A DNA stretch of 64,000 bases from Bryum argenteum (lineage: Eukaryota > Streptophyta > Bryopsida > Bryales > Bryaceae): the NCBI GenBank assembly GCA_037043015.1, contig CM073322.1, forward strand, positions 27,432,364 through 27,496,363, written 5' to 3'. How positions within the stretch are numbered: the first letter of the stretch is position 1; each line of letters opens with the position of its first letter. The notes beneath the pieces are model-generated. The model saw only the letters and a program-made list of their open reading frames with translations, made no database searches and was not told the origin of the DNA. This document shows, piece by piece, positions 1 through 10,936 of this stretch. The position numbers were made by a program, and so were the translations under genes.

Positions 1-32
1 TTCGGTAAGACTGACTGTCTTTGCAATTTTAG

Positions 33-267
33 GATCGCAGGTCTGAAAGAGCGATTGACTCGCAACGCTCATCTCTACAAGAGCCCTCCATCAAAATTCA
101 CCCTACCATCGTACGCTGAGAGACTTGCTCAAGAGTTTGTTCAAGCTCCATCTCCCATTCTCTCTGACACTCCACGTCGACGTTATAGCAATAGTGTGCT
201 TAAGTTTATAGACTTTGAGGCTGATGAGTCTGATCAGCACTTTAATGGTTCTACACCTTCTGCCTAG
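33..267 (+). CDS. 3' terminal exon of an unidentified gene
   Basis: An open frame runs from a pyrimidine-rich AG acceptor at 31-32 to a TAG at 265-267 and encodes about 77 residues beginning IAGLKERLTRNAHLYKSP. The upstream exons lie outside the window. The peptide is basic and Ser/Pro-rich in the middle (SPPSKF, SPILSDTPRRR) and acidic near the end (FEADESD), which fits a disordered C-terminal tail of a larger intracellular protein. I do not recognise the family. An AT-rich stretch that could serve as 3' UTR follows. The acceptor and the clean frame are visible; that this is a real last exon is inferred. Confidence 0.45.
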
Positions 268-640
268 AGTGTGATTTGTTTTCTGATAGATAGTGGATAT
301 GGTACTAGAGTATTCGTTTACCTTGATCTATTACTGATATAGCATGTATTTGTGTTTTTCAATATATATGGTTTTATATATCTATTTATTGTGATTATCG
401 TTTATAGCCTAAGCTACACTAAGTGTTTCAAGTATTACTCTAAGTATCTCAATACAATGTAATCTAAAGCCATGCCTGCCTGTAATGAAGACGTCAGCCC
501 TAATTTTGATGTAATTTCTTAAACTCCAATTTCAATGCACCGGTGTATGTAAATGTTTAAGTTCTAAACTCGATGCAGACTAAAAGTTTGAGAAAGTCTT
601 TTTTTATTTCCATTGGAGTGATTGAATTTTGCCAATGTTG
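268..640. other. AT-rich 3' flank, no gene seen
   Basis: This is AT-rich sequence after the stop codon of the left-edge exon, probably 3' UTR and intergenic DNA. No open frame of note is present. Confidence 0.4.
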
Positions 641-644
641 GTAG

Positions 645-775
645 GGGCTATAGTCCAGTATTTGTATAGCTCAGGATAGCTGCTTTAAAACGCAGTGCAA
701 CGCTCAAACGAGGCCGAGGAGAATCGAACTCGGACCACTACAATGCCACGTGAATGTCTTTCCGTACACCTTACA
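645..775 (-). repeat. tRNA-like repeat (second SINE-like family)
   Basis: Read on the minus strand, this segment contains GAGTTCGATTCTC, which matches a polymerase III B box, followed by CTCGTTTGAGC. The same arrangement, a B-box-like GGTTCAATTCC followed by CTCGTTTGAGC, occurs on the minus strand at about 52285-52325. No full tRNA cloverleaf can be built and an A box at normal spacing is not clear, so this is a diverged tRNA-derived repeat rather than a tRNA gene. Boundaries are approximate. Confidence 0.35.
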
Positions 776-1169
776 AGGAGACACAAAAAGTCGACCTGTA
801 GTGATAATTTTCAGATAATATATGCCGAAGCATTTAAATGTAATTCAGACAAGTGCAATAAGCTATTGATGACGTCAGCCCTAATTAGTCTCTGAAGCTT
901 ACTGTCGATAAATTAAACTTATTGATTACCTAAATGGGTCATCCCAAATTTCGGTTTATATTTTGGATATGATTTGAATTGTATTGGTTACACATGATGA
1001 TGCTAGCCCATAATTTAATTAACTTTTATTTAAACTTGCAAGTGTGGATAATTTATGAAATATTGTATGACCTATGTCAACGGTTTTGGGTACTTTTATA
1101 CCTAAAAATGACCATTTCAATAATTCAGAACCACCCATTCCATGGTAATAGGGTCATTAACTTCAATTT
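776..1169. other. AT-rich intergenic DNA
   Basis: No gene or repeat was recognised. The stretch ends in a T tract of about 18 bases (about 1169-1186) that abuts the copia-derived sequence. Confidence 0.4.
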
Positions 1170-1207
1170 TTTTTTTTTTTTTTCTTACCGCTCACCGCTC
1201 ACCGCTC

Positions 1208-2313
1208 AACGCTCACACCGGTGGTTTCCCCTCTCTTGAACTTGGGGATGTGGAGGACCTCCTTCATGTTGATCTTGTGCTTGACTCCCATCACCATCAC
1301 CTCCTCAACATGGTGCCAACTCCAACCGCATGCACAATGCTATCATCTCCCAAGTGCACATTTCGTGGTGGTGATATTACTTCATATGTTTGGAACGATG
1401 CCCTATGGGGTGACATGTGCTTGATTGCTCCCGAATCCATGATCCACTTGGCCATGGTCTTGTCATCTCCATCATTGATTGCAAAGACATGCTCCACTTC
1501 CATCTCCTCTTTGCTTGCAACAACGGTGCTTAAAAACGCATAATCCGCCTCATTGTCGTTGTTGCTTGCAACATTGGCACTCTCCTTCTCCTTCTTGTTG
1601 TTTCGAAAGCAATACCTTGCAATGTGGCCTGGTTTGCCACAATTGTAGCACATTCTTGGGCCATTTTGCATCCTCCCTTTGTTTTGGGCCGCCACCAACG
1701 CTACGACACCACTTGGAGCACCCTTCTCCTTCCTCTTAGACACTTCATGCATCAACCTTGACACAACAAACTCCATCTTAAGATCAGCAAGTTTTAAGGT
1801 CTCCAATGTCGTGATCAAACTCTCAAATGAAGGTGGCAAACTATCAAGCAATGTCATGACAATGTCATCCTCCCTCATGGGCACATCCAAGCATGCGAGT
1901 TGATCCGCAAGTGTCTTGATGTTGTTGATGTGTTCCAACAAGTCCGCCCCTTCCTCCATCTTGATTGTGAAGAACTTGCGCCTCAAATAGAGTATGTTGG
2001 ACAAGCTTCTTGTCTCATGGATGTTACAAAGCACGCTCCATGCTTCCGCCGGACCCTTGCAACTCTTGATGTGCGCAAGTTGCGCATCCACCAAGTTGAG
2101 CCCAATCATGGACATCGCCTTGCGCACCCTCTTTTGGTAGTCCTTCTTGTCCTTCTCACTTGCTTCAGATGGTGGAGCCTCCTCCGTGCCTTCAACAATC
2201 TCCCACAAGTCCATGGAAGAAAGTGCCAAGTTCATCTTGAACTTCCACAAGTTGAAGTTGGTGCCATTGAACCTTTCAAGCACTCTAACACTCTCACCTT
2301 CCAAAGAAGCCAT
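1208..2313 (-). pseudogene. Ty1/copia retrotransposon gag-protease remnant
   Basis: A 338-residue open frame starts at the ATG at 2313. Residues 1-200 have the UBN2 gag arrangement of plant copia elements (FNGTNFNLWKFKM near the start, then a helical region around MTLLDSLPPSFESL). A CCHC zinc knuckle, CYNCGKPGHIARYC, lies near residue 222. The beginning of the aspartic protease follows near residue 291 as WIMDSGAIKHM, with the DSG active site intact but Ile where Thr is usual. The frame stops at 1297, and the expected continuation (KEVLHIPKFK) appears in another frame down to about 1208, so at least one frameshift is present. Integrase, reverse transcriptase and RNase H are missing. On the coding strand the remnant ends next to an A tract (1186-1169). 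In a live element gag packages the RNA; this copy cannot move by itself. Confidence 0.9.
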
Positions 2314-3630
2314 GGCAAAGCTCCAATGTTGCCCCTACAACATTCAAACAAGCAAGATACACTCGCTTCTACTTAAATTTGATCTTCTTCAAGCTATTTG
2401 ACCTCCAAATAGAAAATCTAGATCTCTTATATACACACAGGGTGTGGTTGCACTTCAAGGCACTCAAATCAACCCTCAATGCATGCAAATGAGCACTTGT
2501 GCACTCTTTATACTAGATCAACTCTCAAACTATGTCAACAAAGCTTGTAGATCGACAAATCACTCAAATCTAAGCTTAGGAGTCTCAAAACACCTACTTT
2601 TGCACCTCAAATGCTAAAATCAGCCCTATGTGGCTATTCGGCCCTCTCAACTCTAAGTGCACTCAAGTAAATATTACAACACACACTCCTAAGCTCAAAA
2701 CACTTCAAACAATGGATTTGAGAGCCCTTAATGCAAAGAAGCACCTTCAATGTGCAAGGAGGACTCAAACAACAAGCATACAATCTTACAAGTGTTTGAG
2801 TCACCTCCAACACCTCCAAATTGCTTCTATTGCCTCCAATGCTCCAAACCTCCTTCAAAATGGTTGCAAACACCTTCAAATGACTCCAAGTGCACCTCCA
2901 AATCTCCAAGAGACTCCAAGTAGTGCAAATGAGCCCTACATGTGTATACAACACCTCTTGACCTCTCCAAGCCTCCAAAAGTACTCAAACTCAACCTCAC
3001 TACAAGAGTAGTGGGCCCATAACCTATTGATATTCAATAGAGGGAGAGAGAGAATACAACACACTCAAAGCTTACAAGTAGTAGAGCAAAGAATGCTTGA
3101 ATGAGATACTCACTCATTCCAAGCACTTACTTATATATCCAAGTGAAGGCACTAGGTGCTACAACAAAGATAAGGTTTGAGTGATCAAGATCACTCTACA
3201 AAAAGATAGACCACTAGAGGACCTTCTCTCTCTACATACGATAAGGCTCTAATGGTCCATCCTTCTCTACACACGATAAGGCTCTTGTGGACAAGCCCTC
3301 TCCATATACGATAAGACTCTATCCATCCAACACTCTCCATATACGATAAGACTCTATTCATCCAACCCTCTCCACATACTCTAATCAACTCTAGTTACCC
3401 TTAGTAACTACAAGCAATCTAATCTTCAACACTCTGGGCTCTGGATTCTCTGTGCCATCCATGGCCTTTTTGGTACACCCTACGCCGGAGCGGCAGGGGG
3501 GCCCTTATCCCCTGCTGGGGCTGCTGGGGTGCAGGTTGCAAGGGGTGCCTTGCATCCAGCAGGCCCCCTCCCTGCCCGGCTAGAGCCCCTACCCATAAGT
3601 CGGACAATTTTTTATTTATTTATTTATCTT
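2314..3630 (-). repeat. Sequence upstream of the copia gag, possibly leader or LTR
   Basis: This stretch lies upstream of the gag start on the minus strand and is rich in CTCCAA and CTCAAA words. It holds the tandem repeat at about 3222-3378 and a GC-rich block (about 3480-3600). It is where a 5' leader and LTR would lie, but I found neither a clear TG...CA LTR boundary nor a primer-binding site. The open frames here are low-complexity and not convincing proteins. Confidence 0.35.
3222..3378. repeat. Minisatellite, units of about 40 bp
   Basis: Four imperfect units contain the core TACGATAAGACTCT or its variant ACACGATAAGGCTC, preceded by CTCTCCATA or a similar word. The short open frame on the minus strand here only reflects the repeat. 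Confidence 0.75.
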
Positions 3631-3941
3631 TATTTTTTTATTTTTTTTCTCTTCTCTTTTCTGTGATATAAATAATCTTCAAATTCTCAAATTTATTTAG
3701 GGGCTGGTTGCCCCCCTTTTCGTCGCAGCCCCTGCTCGACCGGCCTGCTGACGCGAGGTCACACCCGGCCAGCAGGGGTCGGAGCCCACCAGCCTATGCT
3801 GACTAGATTGGCTGGGCTGCAAATCTTGCTGTGGCCAGGCCATCAGGCAATTGCAATCTGTTACTCCAATGCCAAGTCTCTTAGGTTTTGATAGTTTTGT
3901 GAAATGTGATACACTCTGATGAAATTGTTGTATACCACTCC
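3631..3941. other. Low-complexity AT block and GC-rich block
   Basis: A T/A-rich low-complexity run is followed by a GC-rich patch (about 3705-3840) containing repeated CAGCAGGGG and GCAGCCCCTG words. It is compositionally like the block at 3480-3600. No gene is seen. Confidence 0.35.
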
Positions 3942-3945
3942 TTAA

Positions 3946-4909
3946 CCTTTAAACGCCCACGATGTCGAAAAACGACATTTTGGATGTACATCAGAAACTT
4001 TGAAGAGCCATATCTTCTTCATCTGAGGTCCGTTTTGGATGAAATCACTTGGATTAGGTTCCAAATCAAGTCTAGTTTGTGTTGTAAAATTTTTAAGCCC
4101 ATACAATAAAGTATGAATTAATGGAATGCACTTTAGTGAAGACAACTCTTGTTTTGGGGTTTCCAAGCATGGGCCATGTATTACCATTGCAAGCCAATTA
4201 TGTGAAATTAAAAATAGTTTTTCATGATTTTTTTGTTTCATGGTCATGATCTTAAGGTGATTCTTAACAACTTTGTAGTGAGAAGTTTTTTGATCCAAAT
4301 GATTTTGCTATTGGATTTGCAATGATGCTTTGTCAACAGAAAAAGTGAGAAAATGGATGATATTTGAGGAGCTATATCTCCCTCATCCTCCGTTGAATTT
4401 CAACTTAATTTTTTGGGATGGCCTCCAATTAGAGTCTAGTCTAAGTGGTAGAAACCTTAACAAGATCGAAGATGTTTTGAAGATAAGGCAAGAAATTGAA
4501 TGCAAAGGGTCTAGTTTTGGACTATTTTTCCTTTGTAAAATGTTCGGTAGTTTTTTCCATTGCATGACTTTTATTTGAGCCAAGAAATTTTTTTGATGAA
4601 TTTTTGTTGGGTAAAGGACTTATTGAGATGAAGGTGAACATCTTTCTAGTTGGTGATTTTTTCATTGCAATAGGTATATTGGTAGCATTTCCACCTCAAA
4701 GTGAAAATGATGAAATTTTGCAGTTTGTTTTTGATATTAATATGTTATGATCTCCTGATCTATAAGGCCTCATGATTCAAATTTTGGTCCACATGATCTT
4801 CGATAAGTCTATTACAAGTTTGTACGGTTGAGATCTTAATAGCTTCTCTTTATGATGATATCTATGGAAATGTGCTTTTCTGCTAAAAATAGGCTCGGGC
4901 GTTTAGGGG
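3946..4909. mobile_element. TTAA-flanked, piggyBac-like non-autonomous element (copy 1)
   Basis: The ends are CCTTTAAACGCCC on the left and GGGCGTTTAGGGG on the right, which are inverted copies of each other, and each is bordered by TTAA (3942-3945 and 4910-4913). A TTAA duplication with ends beginning CC(C) is the hallmark of piggyBac transposons. No transposase frame is present in this 964 bp copy. Its interior is AT-rich and shares words with other copies here, for example ATCTATAAGGCCTCATGA, found inverted near 6720. Confidence 0.7.
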
Positions 4910-4913
4910 TTAA

Positions 4914-5727
4914 GCAAGCTAGTGCTCTGTTTGACGATGTATTCGATTGATACTTCATTGTTTACTTTGTCGTATACGATTGATACTTATTTTGTTAACA
5001 AATAGTAAACAATTGTTGTATCCATAAACAAGCTAGAAATTACACTTTACTTTGCTTGTAGATTTCAATGACCTTGTCTTTATGCAATATACTATAGTAA
5101 GTTGAGTTTTATCCTTTGATACTCTATGTTTCAGTATCTACTACTTAAGGTAGATAGTTTGTTTTTGTTTTTGTTTTAGACATGACGTTATGATTTAGGG
5201 GGCCGCCGGTCGGTGAGGGCACATGAGATGTTGTTGAAAGGAGATTTCTTTGTAGAATTGTGGAAAGTGATCGGATTGCAATTCAGACCGAAGGATCTCA
5301 AGATTTTGAATTTCCAAGTATTTATGGTCTAGAATATTGAACTATCAAGAATACTGAAATTTTTAACTTTTACAAATTTGAAACCTTAAAGCCCCAATTT
5401 ACTATCTCTATGCACTACCGAGGGTGTGAATAGATTCTTTTACTTTTATAATACTTTCGACCACAAGACCATATAACTAAGCATACTTGTCATTATCTGG
5501 AGTAATTATTCCAAAAATTCCTCGTTGGATACTTATCACTTGGGAAATCATAACATCCAAAGTTTGTGAAAAGGTTTTTTCAGGGTAACGATAAAAAGGC
5601 CAATTATTGAACTTTCACAAATATTCAAAAAAAAAAAATGGTAAATTATTTCTTTGAAGATTGTCGTTTCAATTTGTAGACACTGCCTTGTAAAATTGGT
5701 GATAGTTTCAACTTGGGAATTTGAGTA
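4914..5727. other. AT-rich DNA with degraded TTAA-family sequence
   Basis: No gene was found. The segment around 5385-5460 (TCTATGCACTACCGAGGG and following) resembles the subterminal region of other TTAA-family copies (near 37290 and 6150), so it is probably a decayed copy without recognisable ends. Confidence 0.35.
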
Positions 5728-5943
5728 CACTAAATAGGTAGATTATTGTTAGATACACTAATTTATATAAACATGTTATAAGTTTTTACTGTTTGTCAAT
5801 ATTTTTACCCTCAACATCCGTCAAGATGGGGATCCTTCCACAATATTGGAATCAATACTCTTGGTAATTTTTTTTACCAGAAGTAAAAACTTACAGCATT
5901 TTCAAATCTTATAAAAATCTAACACTAATCTACCTATTCAGTG
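5728..5943. mobile_element. 216-bp TA-flanked MITE, copy 1
   Basis: Ends are CACTAAATAGGTAGATTA-like on the left and its inverted complement ending in CTACCTATTCAGTG on the right, with TA at both borders. It is the same length as, and nearly identical to, the copy at 55678-55893. Internal inverted words AAGTTTTTACT and AGTAAAAACTT give further fold-back. There is no coding capacity. The TA target and short inverted ends fit a Tc1/mariner-type MITE; CACTA elements also begin CACTA but make 3-bp duplications, which are not seen here. Confidence 0.8.
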
Positions 5944-6088
5944 TAGTGATTTGGTTATTGAACATATGAGCCATATGACGGAGTCCACAAATCACAAATA
6001 AAGCTATCATCGACTTCAAATTTTGATTGCACATGTTCATTAAGTCAATCGGGATTTAAATTTTTTTATGATTTTGAATGCATCTTAA

Positions 6089-6526
6089 CTCTTAAACTTT
6101 ATTGGTGTTTTTTTGGAAGCTTAAGACTTTACAACTTTGAATAATTATCTCCATGCACTCCTAGGGTGTGAACCAAATTTGTTTCCTTTTTTTAAACTTT
6201 CAATTGTAGGATCTTCTACCTAAGACTATTTTCAATTACTGTTACAAAAATTGATTGTTGTATATTTACCACACAACATCCAGTGTTTGTCTCCCAAGGT
6301 TTTTTAGGCACTGCGAAGGTTGTTTTTGAAAATTTTGGAGGTTGCCCTCATAAAATTGGTAAACATTTTGACTTGAGATACCGTGGAATTTGAGTGGTGA
6401 TTTAGTAATGAACATAAGAAAAAGTTTTAAAAAATTACATTTTAAAGCTTCTCCATCTCAGCTCACAACCCAAGGATTGTCCAAAATTGCAATGAAGCCA
6501 TTTCACCTTTCTTAGGCTTTTAGGGG
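6089..6526. mobile_element. Diverged TTAA-family element
   Basis: The left border is TTAA followed by CTCTTAAACTTTATTGG; the right border is GGCTTTTAGGGG followed by CTAA, a one-base change from TTAA. The interior near 6150-6200 (CTCCATGCACTCCTAGGG, then a CTTTCAATTGTAGGATCTT block) matches the subterminal region of other copies. It is shorter and more decayed than copies 1 to 4. Confidence 0.5.
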
Positions 6527-6530
6527 CTAA

Positions 6531-7601
6531 CTTGCAAAAATATGATAATATATGCAAAGATATATGTTATTTTAGACAGTCCTTGGGTTACTTTAACCCA
6601 TAAATGTCCTTGCTATTTTTTCAGTCAATTTACATAAATTTTGAAAGTTCCATAAAGAAAATTGAAAGTAAGGTATTCAAACCTCAACTGTACAATCACA
6701 TGGGTTTATTTAAGAGTCATGAGGCCTTATAGATTGCGATGTCATAGTATATTTGTACTAAAAAATGATTGTGAAATTTTCAGCATTTTTACTTTGAAGT
6801 GGAAATACTATTGACAAACAAATTGCAATCAAAATTTTCACAAACAAGAAAGTTGTTCACCTTCATCTCAAAATACTCTAGAAACTTTAAAAAAACACCA
6901 AAAAAATCTTGGCTCAAATAATATGCTTGCAATTGTATAAATTACCTCATATTTTATAAAGGAAGAATAGTCTTGATCAAAACCTCTTGCACTAAATTCC
7001 ATTCCGTGTCTTCAAAACATATTGGATATCATTAAGATTTCTATAGCATGAACTAAACTTGAATTGGATTCCAACCCAAAATTAAATTTGAAATTCAACG
7101 GCGTATGTAGGAAATACAACTGCTCAAAGACCATGCATTTTTGGGTCCACTTTTTAGACCTAGTGATGCTTAGGAGTTAAGGGGACATAACTTCTTCATG
7201 CACTGCCCATGTTTGACAAAATACTTGGGGTATGATATTGAATTAAATATAGCTTTTGTAGCAAAGATCCCAAATTTTGAAACACATTTATAAGATTAAA
7301 AATATGGTGCATAATGTTTAAGTGACTAATTGTAATTGACTAAAAAGATGTAAATTGGAAATCACTTGAAATTAACCCCCTAAAGATTCTTTAGAGCCGA
7401 AATGGGTTTTTGTTGTGTCGCACAACCTAGATGAGGGGTCTACCTTTGATATTATAGACCATGAATTAGTGTGAGAGTTCCCTGTGCTACAAGGTGTGTG
7501 TGCAAATTCAAATGCGCAAAGTCAATTTCCAAGTTTTGAATTTTTGTACACAATTTCTTTTTCAAGCCCAAATAGGGCAGCAACAAAAAAAAAATCTAGT
7601 G

Positions 7602-7635
<34 letters not shown>

Positions 7636-8238
7636 AGAAATGTGTTTATAGATATATTACTACCCAACTTTTCAACATCTCCAAGTTGTAAATACCATTG
7701 CTTTTACAAGGGAAACCCTCAAAATTTTCAAAAAAAATCTCCACAATGCTCAAAAAAACTTAGGAGACAAACTTGGGATGTTATGATTTCTCAAATGGTA
7801 AACATCCAACAATCAAAATTTGAAACAATAATAAAAAATAGTCCTTATTACAAGATATTACAATGGGGAGTTCAAGAAAAGAAAATAAACATTGGTTCTC
7901 ACTCCAAGAGTGCATAGAGGTAGCAAATTGCATTTTTGAGGTTCTAAGCTCCCGAAACACACAAGGAGCTTCAGAGGTTCATATCTTTATCTAGTCATGT
8001 TTCTACAGTAACAAAAGAACATGAACTCATCCCATTGAAATGCCTCATATTCACAATCCTAGAACATTCATAATCTAATTGCAATAAATTCTGCATACAA
8101 ATCCAAAATACACATTCTTTGATGCATCAAAACCTTCTTACACCTGCAACCAAGATTATTGAAAACTGAATTAAATAAGTAAAAGAAAAATAGGCACAAT
8201 ACAAAAGTCACCAATCCACCCATCTCAACTTGTTGAAT
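6531..8238. other. AT-rich DNA with solitary TTAA-family ends
   Basis: No gene is supported. A right-type end (GCTTAGGAG then TTAA, 7168-7180) and a left-type end (TTAA at 7372-7375 then CCCCCTAAAG) are visible. A T tract of about 25 bases lies at 7604-7628. The rest looks like decayed transposon sequence. Confidence 0.4.
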
Positions 8239-8252
8239 TTGTCCTTTGTCTA
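8239..8252. repeat. Target-site duplication of SINE copy A (left)
   Basis: TTGTCCTTTGTCTA is repeated exactly at 8612-8625, on the other side of the SINE. Confidence 0.9.
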
Positions 8253-8611
8253 GATAGATAGATAGAAACTCCGGTCCCTTTCTAAGGGGCCAGCGTGAAT
8301 GAAGTGTTCGTTCGTAATGCTAATATCCCGATGGCCACCGGACAAGGGGAAATTAGAACAATACTACTTCCCCCTCTCGAGGGTGGACACTATAACTACG
8401 CTAGTTTCTAGCCTAGTTACTAGTGCCTTGAAAATACTTGACATAGTATCCCCCAAAGGACTTTGAGGTACCCATACAACAAGGTCCAAAGACCCCCCAC
8501 AATAGTTGGGTGGACTATAGTGGTGAGCACCACGCGGGCATGGGGAATAGAACCCACGACCTCCTCGTTGGGGGCCTAAGCCCTAACCATCAAGCCAAGG
8601 CTTGTGGTACC
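8253..8611 (-). mobile_element. tRNA-derived SINE with GATA tail, copy A (full length)
   Basis: Read on the minus strand, the 359 bp unit starts with a tRNA-like head containing an A-box-like TGGCTTGATGG and a B-box-like GGTTCTATTCC. A unique body follows, and the unit ends in a TATC/GATA tetranucleotide tail at 8253-8264. A perfect 14-bp target-site duplication flanks it. These features (pol III promoter, simple-repeat 3' end, variable-length duplication) define a SINE mobilised by the reverse transcriptase of a LINE. The body recurs at 57568-57841 and 60929-61165, and in older form at 8626-9270. I do not recognise the family. Confidence 0.85.
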
Positions 8612-8625
8612 TTGTCCTTTGTCTA
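8612..8625. repeat. Target-site duplication of SINE copy A (right)
   Basis: This is an exact copy of 8239-8252. It marks the 5' boundary of the SINE, which lies on the minus strand. Confidence 0.9.
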
Positions 8626-9270
8626 CAATGTGTCTTTGGGGCTAATATCCCGCATTGAGGGGTTTGTGGGTTCTATACTCCATGCTGGTGTGGTGCTCAC
8701 CACCATAGTCCACCCAACTATGGTGGGGTCCTCGGACCTTTTTGTACGGGTACCTCAAAGCCATTTTGGGAATACTACGTCAAGTATCTCAAGAGCATCC
8801 GCACCCCTACTCGCCCAGGGTCTGACGCACGCAATAAGTGGATGAAAAATGCTCAGGGCTCTTCAAAAATGCCTCTTGACTCTCTACTTTGGCGCGTCAA
8901 GAAATGGCCCTCCAAATCTAAGTTTAGTTGACTAAATCTGACATTCTACTTGCTATTGGTGCATTGACTATTTCACATGCACTTTTGGTGCTTGAGGAGC
9001 CTTTAACGGTGGGGGAGTGTGATTTCAAGGGCTCTTCAAATATAGATGAGCATTTTTAGCGAGTCACCTTCAGCGAGTAGGGGTGGAGATGCTCTAAAGG
9101 CATGCGTAACTAACTGGAAACTAGCGTAGTTATAGTGTCCACCCTCGAAAGGGGGAAGTAGTATTGTCCCAATTTCCCCTTTTACAGTGGACATCGTGTT
9201 ACTAGCAGTAGGAACAGACACTTCATTCATGCCGGCCACTTAGAAAGGGACCAGAGTTTCTTTCAATCTG
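8626..9270 (+). mobile_element. Older SINE copy B, split by a MITE
   Basis: The plus strand carries the same family in the opposite direction to copy A. It has a B-box-like GGTTCTATACTCC near 8668, the body up to about 8792, then the MITE at 8793-9094, then the 3' body from 9095 to about 9270, including TATAGTGTCCACCCTCGAAA. The tail is a decayed TTTCTTTCAATCTG rather than clean GATA. Greater divergence and the nested insertion show it is older than copy A, which inserted at or near its 5' end. Confidence 0.75.
8793..9094. mobile_element. Harbinger-like MITE nested in SINE copy B
   Basis: Inverted ends GAGCATCCGCACCCCTACTC and GAGTAGGGGTGGAGATGCTC match at 20 of 22 positions over the full end. 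The flanks are CAA on the left and TAA on the right, consistent with a 3-bp TAA-type target that has since changed. The 302 bp unit has no coding capacity. The intact SINE copies give the sequence of the empty site. Confidence 0.75.
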
Positions 9271-10936
9271 TTTGCTACTGAACGAAGCCTGTTGTTTCAC
9301 ATTGCTTGCTGTCGTTCGATATTCATCCAACTTTCCTCAGGTATTCTCATCAATGATATAATAAAAAAGATTACGAATCAGTGTTTCAAGTTGACGGCAT
9401 GTTGAAGATAGCAATAATCCGACATAAAAGCAACGGTATCTCCCACAAGATTCAGATACTTCACTTTCGTGAGTCAAAGTACAACCTGATTCTGGGTGCT
9501 ACAAAAAGAAAAAATTGAATAACTACTGCACAGTAACCGTTCCGATTAACACTCAACAGAACTCGTGTGCAACTTTTAATTGCTTCTTTTTGAATGATGT
9601 CGAAACACATTCATCATCTGCGTGATTGAGCATTTGTGTCACCCTCGTGAACAACACGTCTCATCAAAGCAGCAGCCTGGCCTCCGGAACTCACGGGAGC
9701 TTACGCATCATATAAAACTTTCCGTCACCACCCGAGATTAGCAACACCATAGCCGCCTGCCGCATGGGTAACTCATGCCATGCCGGGATTCCTTCACTAA
9801 CATTGCGACATTACATTCTATCCTTCGACCCACCGAAACGTTCACTAGAATCGGCTACCGGCTCGTTTCTCAACCCTAAGCTAGCTGAGCACTACACTGG
9901 GTTCGTTTCCAAGGGCGTTCGGTTCGGTGGCGTGTGAAGTTTGAGTTAGTTGGGCGGGGGTTATTCGCGCATGTGGAAGGACAGGTGGTGGTGGAGTCGG
10001 CAATGTCGTGCTGCTGGGGTGGTTGTTGGTTGGATGGGCGCCTACGAAGGTGGTGAAGCTGGAGCTGGAGGACCGTGATCTGCAGGCGGTACGTCTCCGG
10101 GATCTGGGGAGCTTCGTGAGGTTCTGCAGTCGGTTTTTTTTCCTGGTAAGTACGTTTGTGTTTACAACGTCGAGCGCGGTGTCGGTTTGGTTTCGTTCGC
10201 ATTTTTTTTCGCATCTGGTGGTAGAGGATGGCATTTGGAAAGGCTGGAGGCGGCGGCAAACCCGCCGGCACTGCTACCCGCGCTGCTGCACCTGCGCCGT
10301 TGCTACCCTAACAAGCACCATCTCCTCCGTGGCTCAAAGCCAAACCCTAGCCAAGGCGAAAGCCAACCCATACAGAGGCTGAAAGGCAATAGCAACGAGC
10401 AGAAGGCAGAGTTCGTGTTCGTCGCTTCCATTTATCATCGCAAAGGCACGGATTGCTGAATTATCCGGGCCAGGCAAAGGCACACTCCGAATCTTGTGCC
10501 GCCGCCTCCGCTCGTTGATGCGTCCTGCCTGCGCGCTGGCTGCCCTGGCGCTCCGCTTGTTTTCTGGCCACTGTCTGTCCCCCTCCTGCCTCGTGGCGCC
10601 TCCCTCCCTCCCTCTCTACCTCCCTCCTTCCCTTCCATTGCTTTGCTGTTCGCTGCCTCCCGCAGTCCCGCTCGCTCCTCTCTCATCCCTTCGCTGCACA
10701 AATTGCTCCCTGACGCGTTGCTGGTGTGTATTTGCCTCCAGTTGACGTGGGTTCTCACCTTCGTAGGTTCTCTCTCCTCTGCATTCTCCTCTGCTCCGGC
10801 GTAAGGCTCGGGCAAGTCAATTCGTTTTTAGGGTTTAGAGCGTGTCGAGCTCCGGAAGCTACCTCGTGGTTGAAATTGCGGATTTGCAATCAACAGGGAT
10901 TTGCACTGGTGTGCAGAAATTTGAAGAAAGGGCGCC
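9271..10936. other. Upstream region of RPC6
   Basis: This is intergenic DNA that becomes GC-richer after about 9640 and probably holds the promoter and 5' UTR of RPC6. A TATAAAA-like box occurs near 9712. Telomere-box words occur at about 10342-10349 (AAACCCTA) and 10828-10841. A CT-rich stretch (10580-10640) is typical of plant leaders. Open frames on both strands at 9876-10815 are low-complexity (Pro/Ser/Arg-rich) and overlap one another, so I do not call them genes. Confidence 0.4.
10828..10841 (+). promoter_or_regulatory. Telomere-box motif upstream of RPC6
   Basis: TTTTTAGGGTTTAG lies about 100 bp before the RPC6 start codon. The telo-box (AAACCCTAA on the other strand) is common near the start of plant genes for transcription and translation machinery. 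Its presence is seen; its function here is inferred. Confidence 0.5.

Noticed and set aside
2628-3011. Opposed frames of 114-127 codons near the copia remnant
   Set aside because: They consist of repeated CTCCAA and CTCAAA words, overlap on both strands and lack any domain.
5728-5943. CACTA (En/Spm) origin of the 216-bp MITE
   Set aside because: The left end begins CACTA, but the flanks show TA on both sides and no 3-bp duplication, and the right end in two copies is CAGTG. Tc1/mariner fits better, although this is not proven.
8510-8611. A possible tRNA gene on the minus strand
   Set aside because: A- and B-box words are present but no cloverleaf with paired acceptor and anticodon stems forms, and the segment belongs to a transposed SINE.
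10008-10382. A 124-codon plus-strand frame and overlapping minus-strand frames before RPC6
   Set aside because: All frames across this GC-rich stretch are open by composition, they overlap on both strands, and the peptides are Arg/Ser/Pro-rich without a domain. It is more likely promoter and leader sequence.
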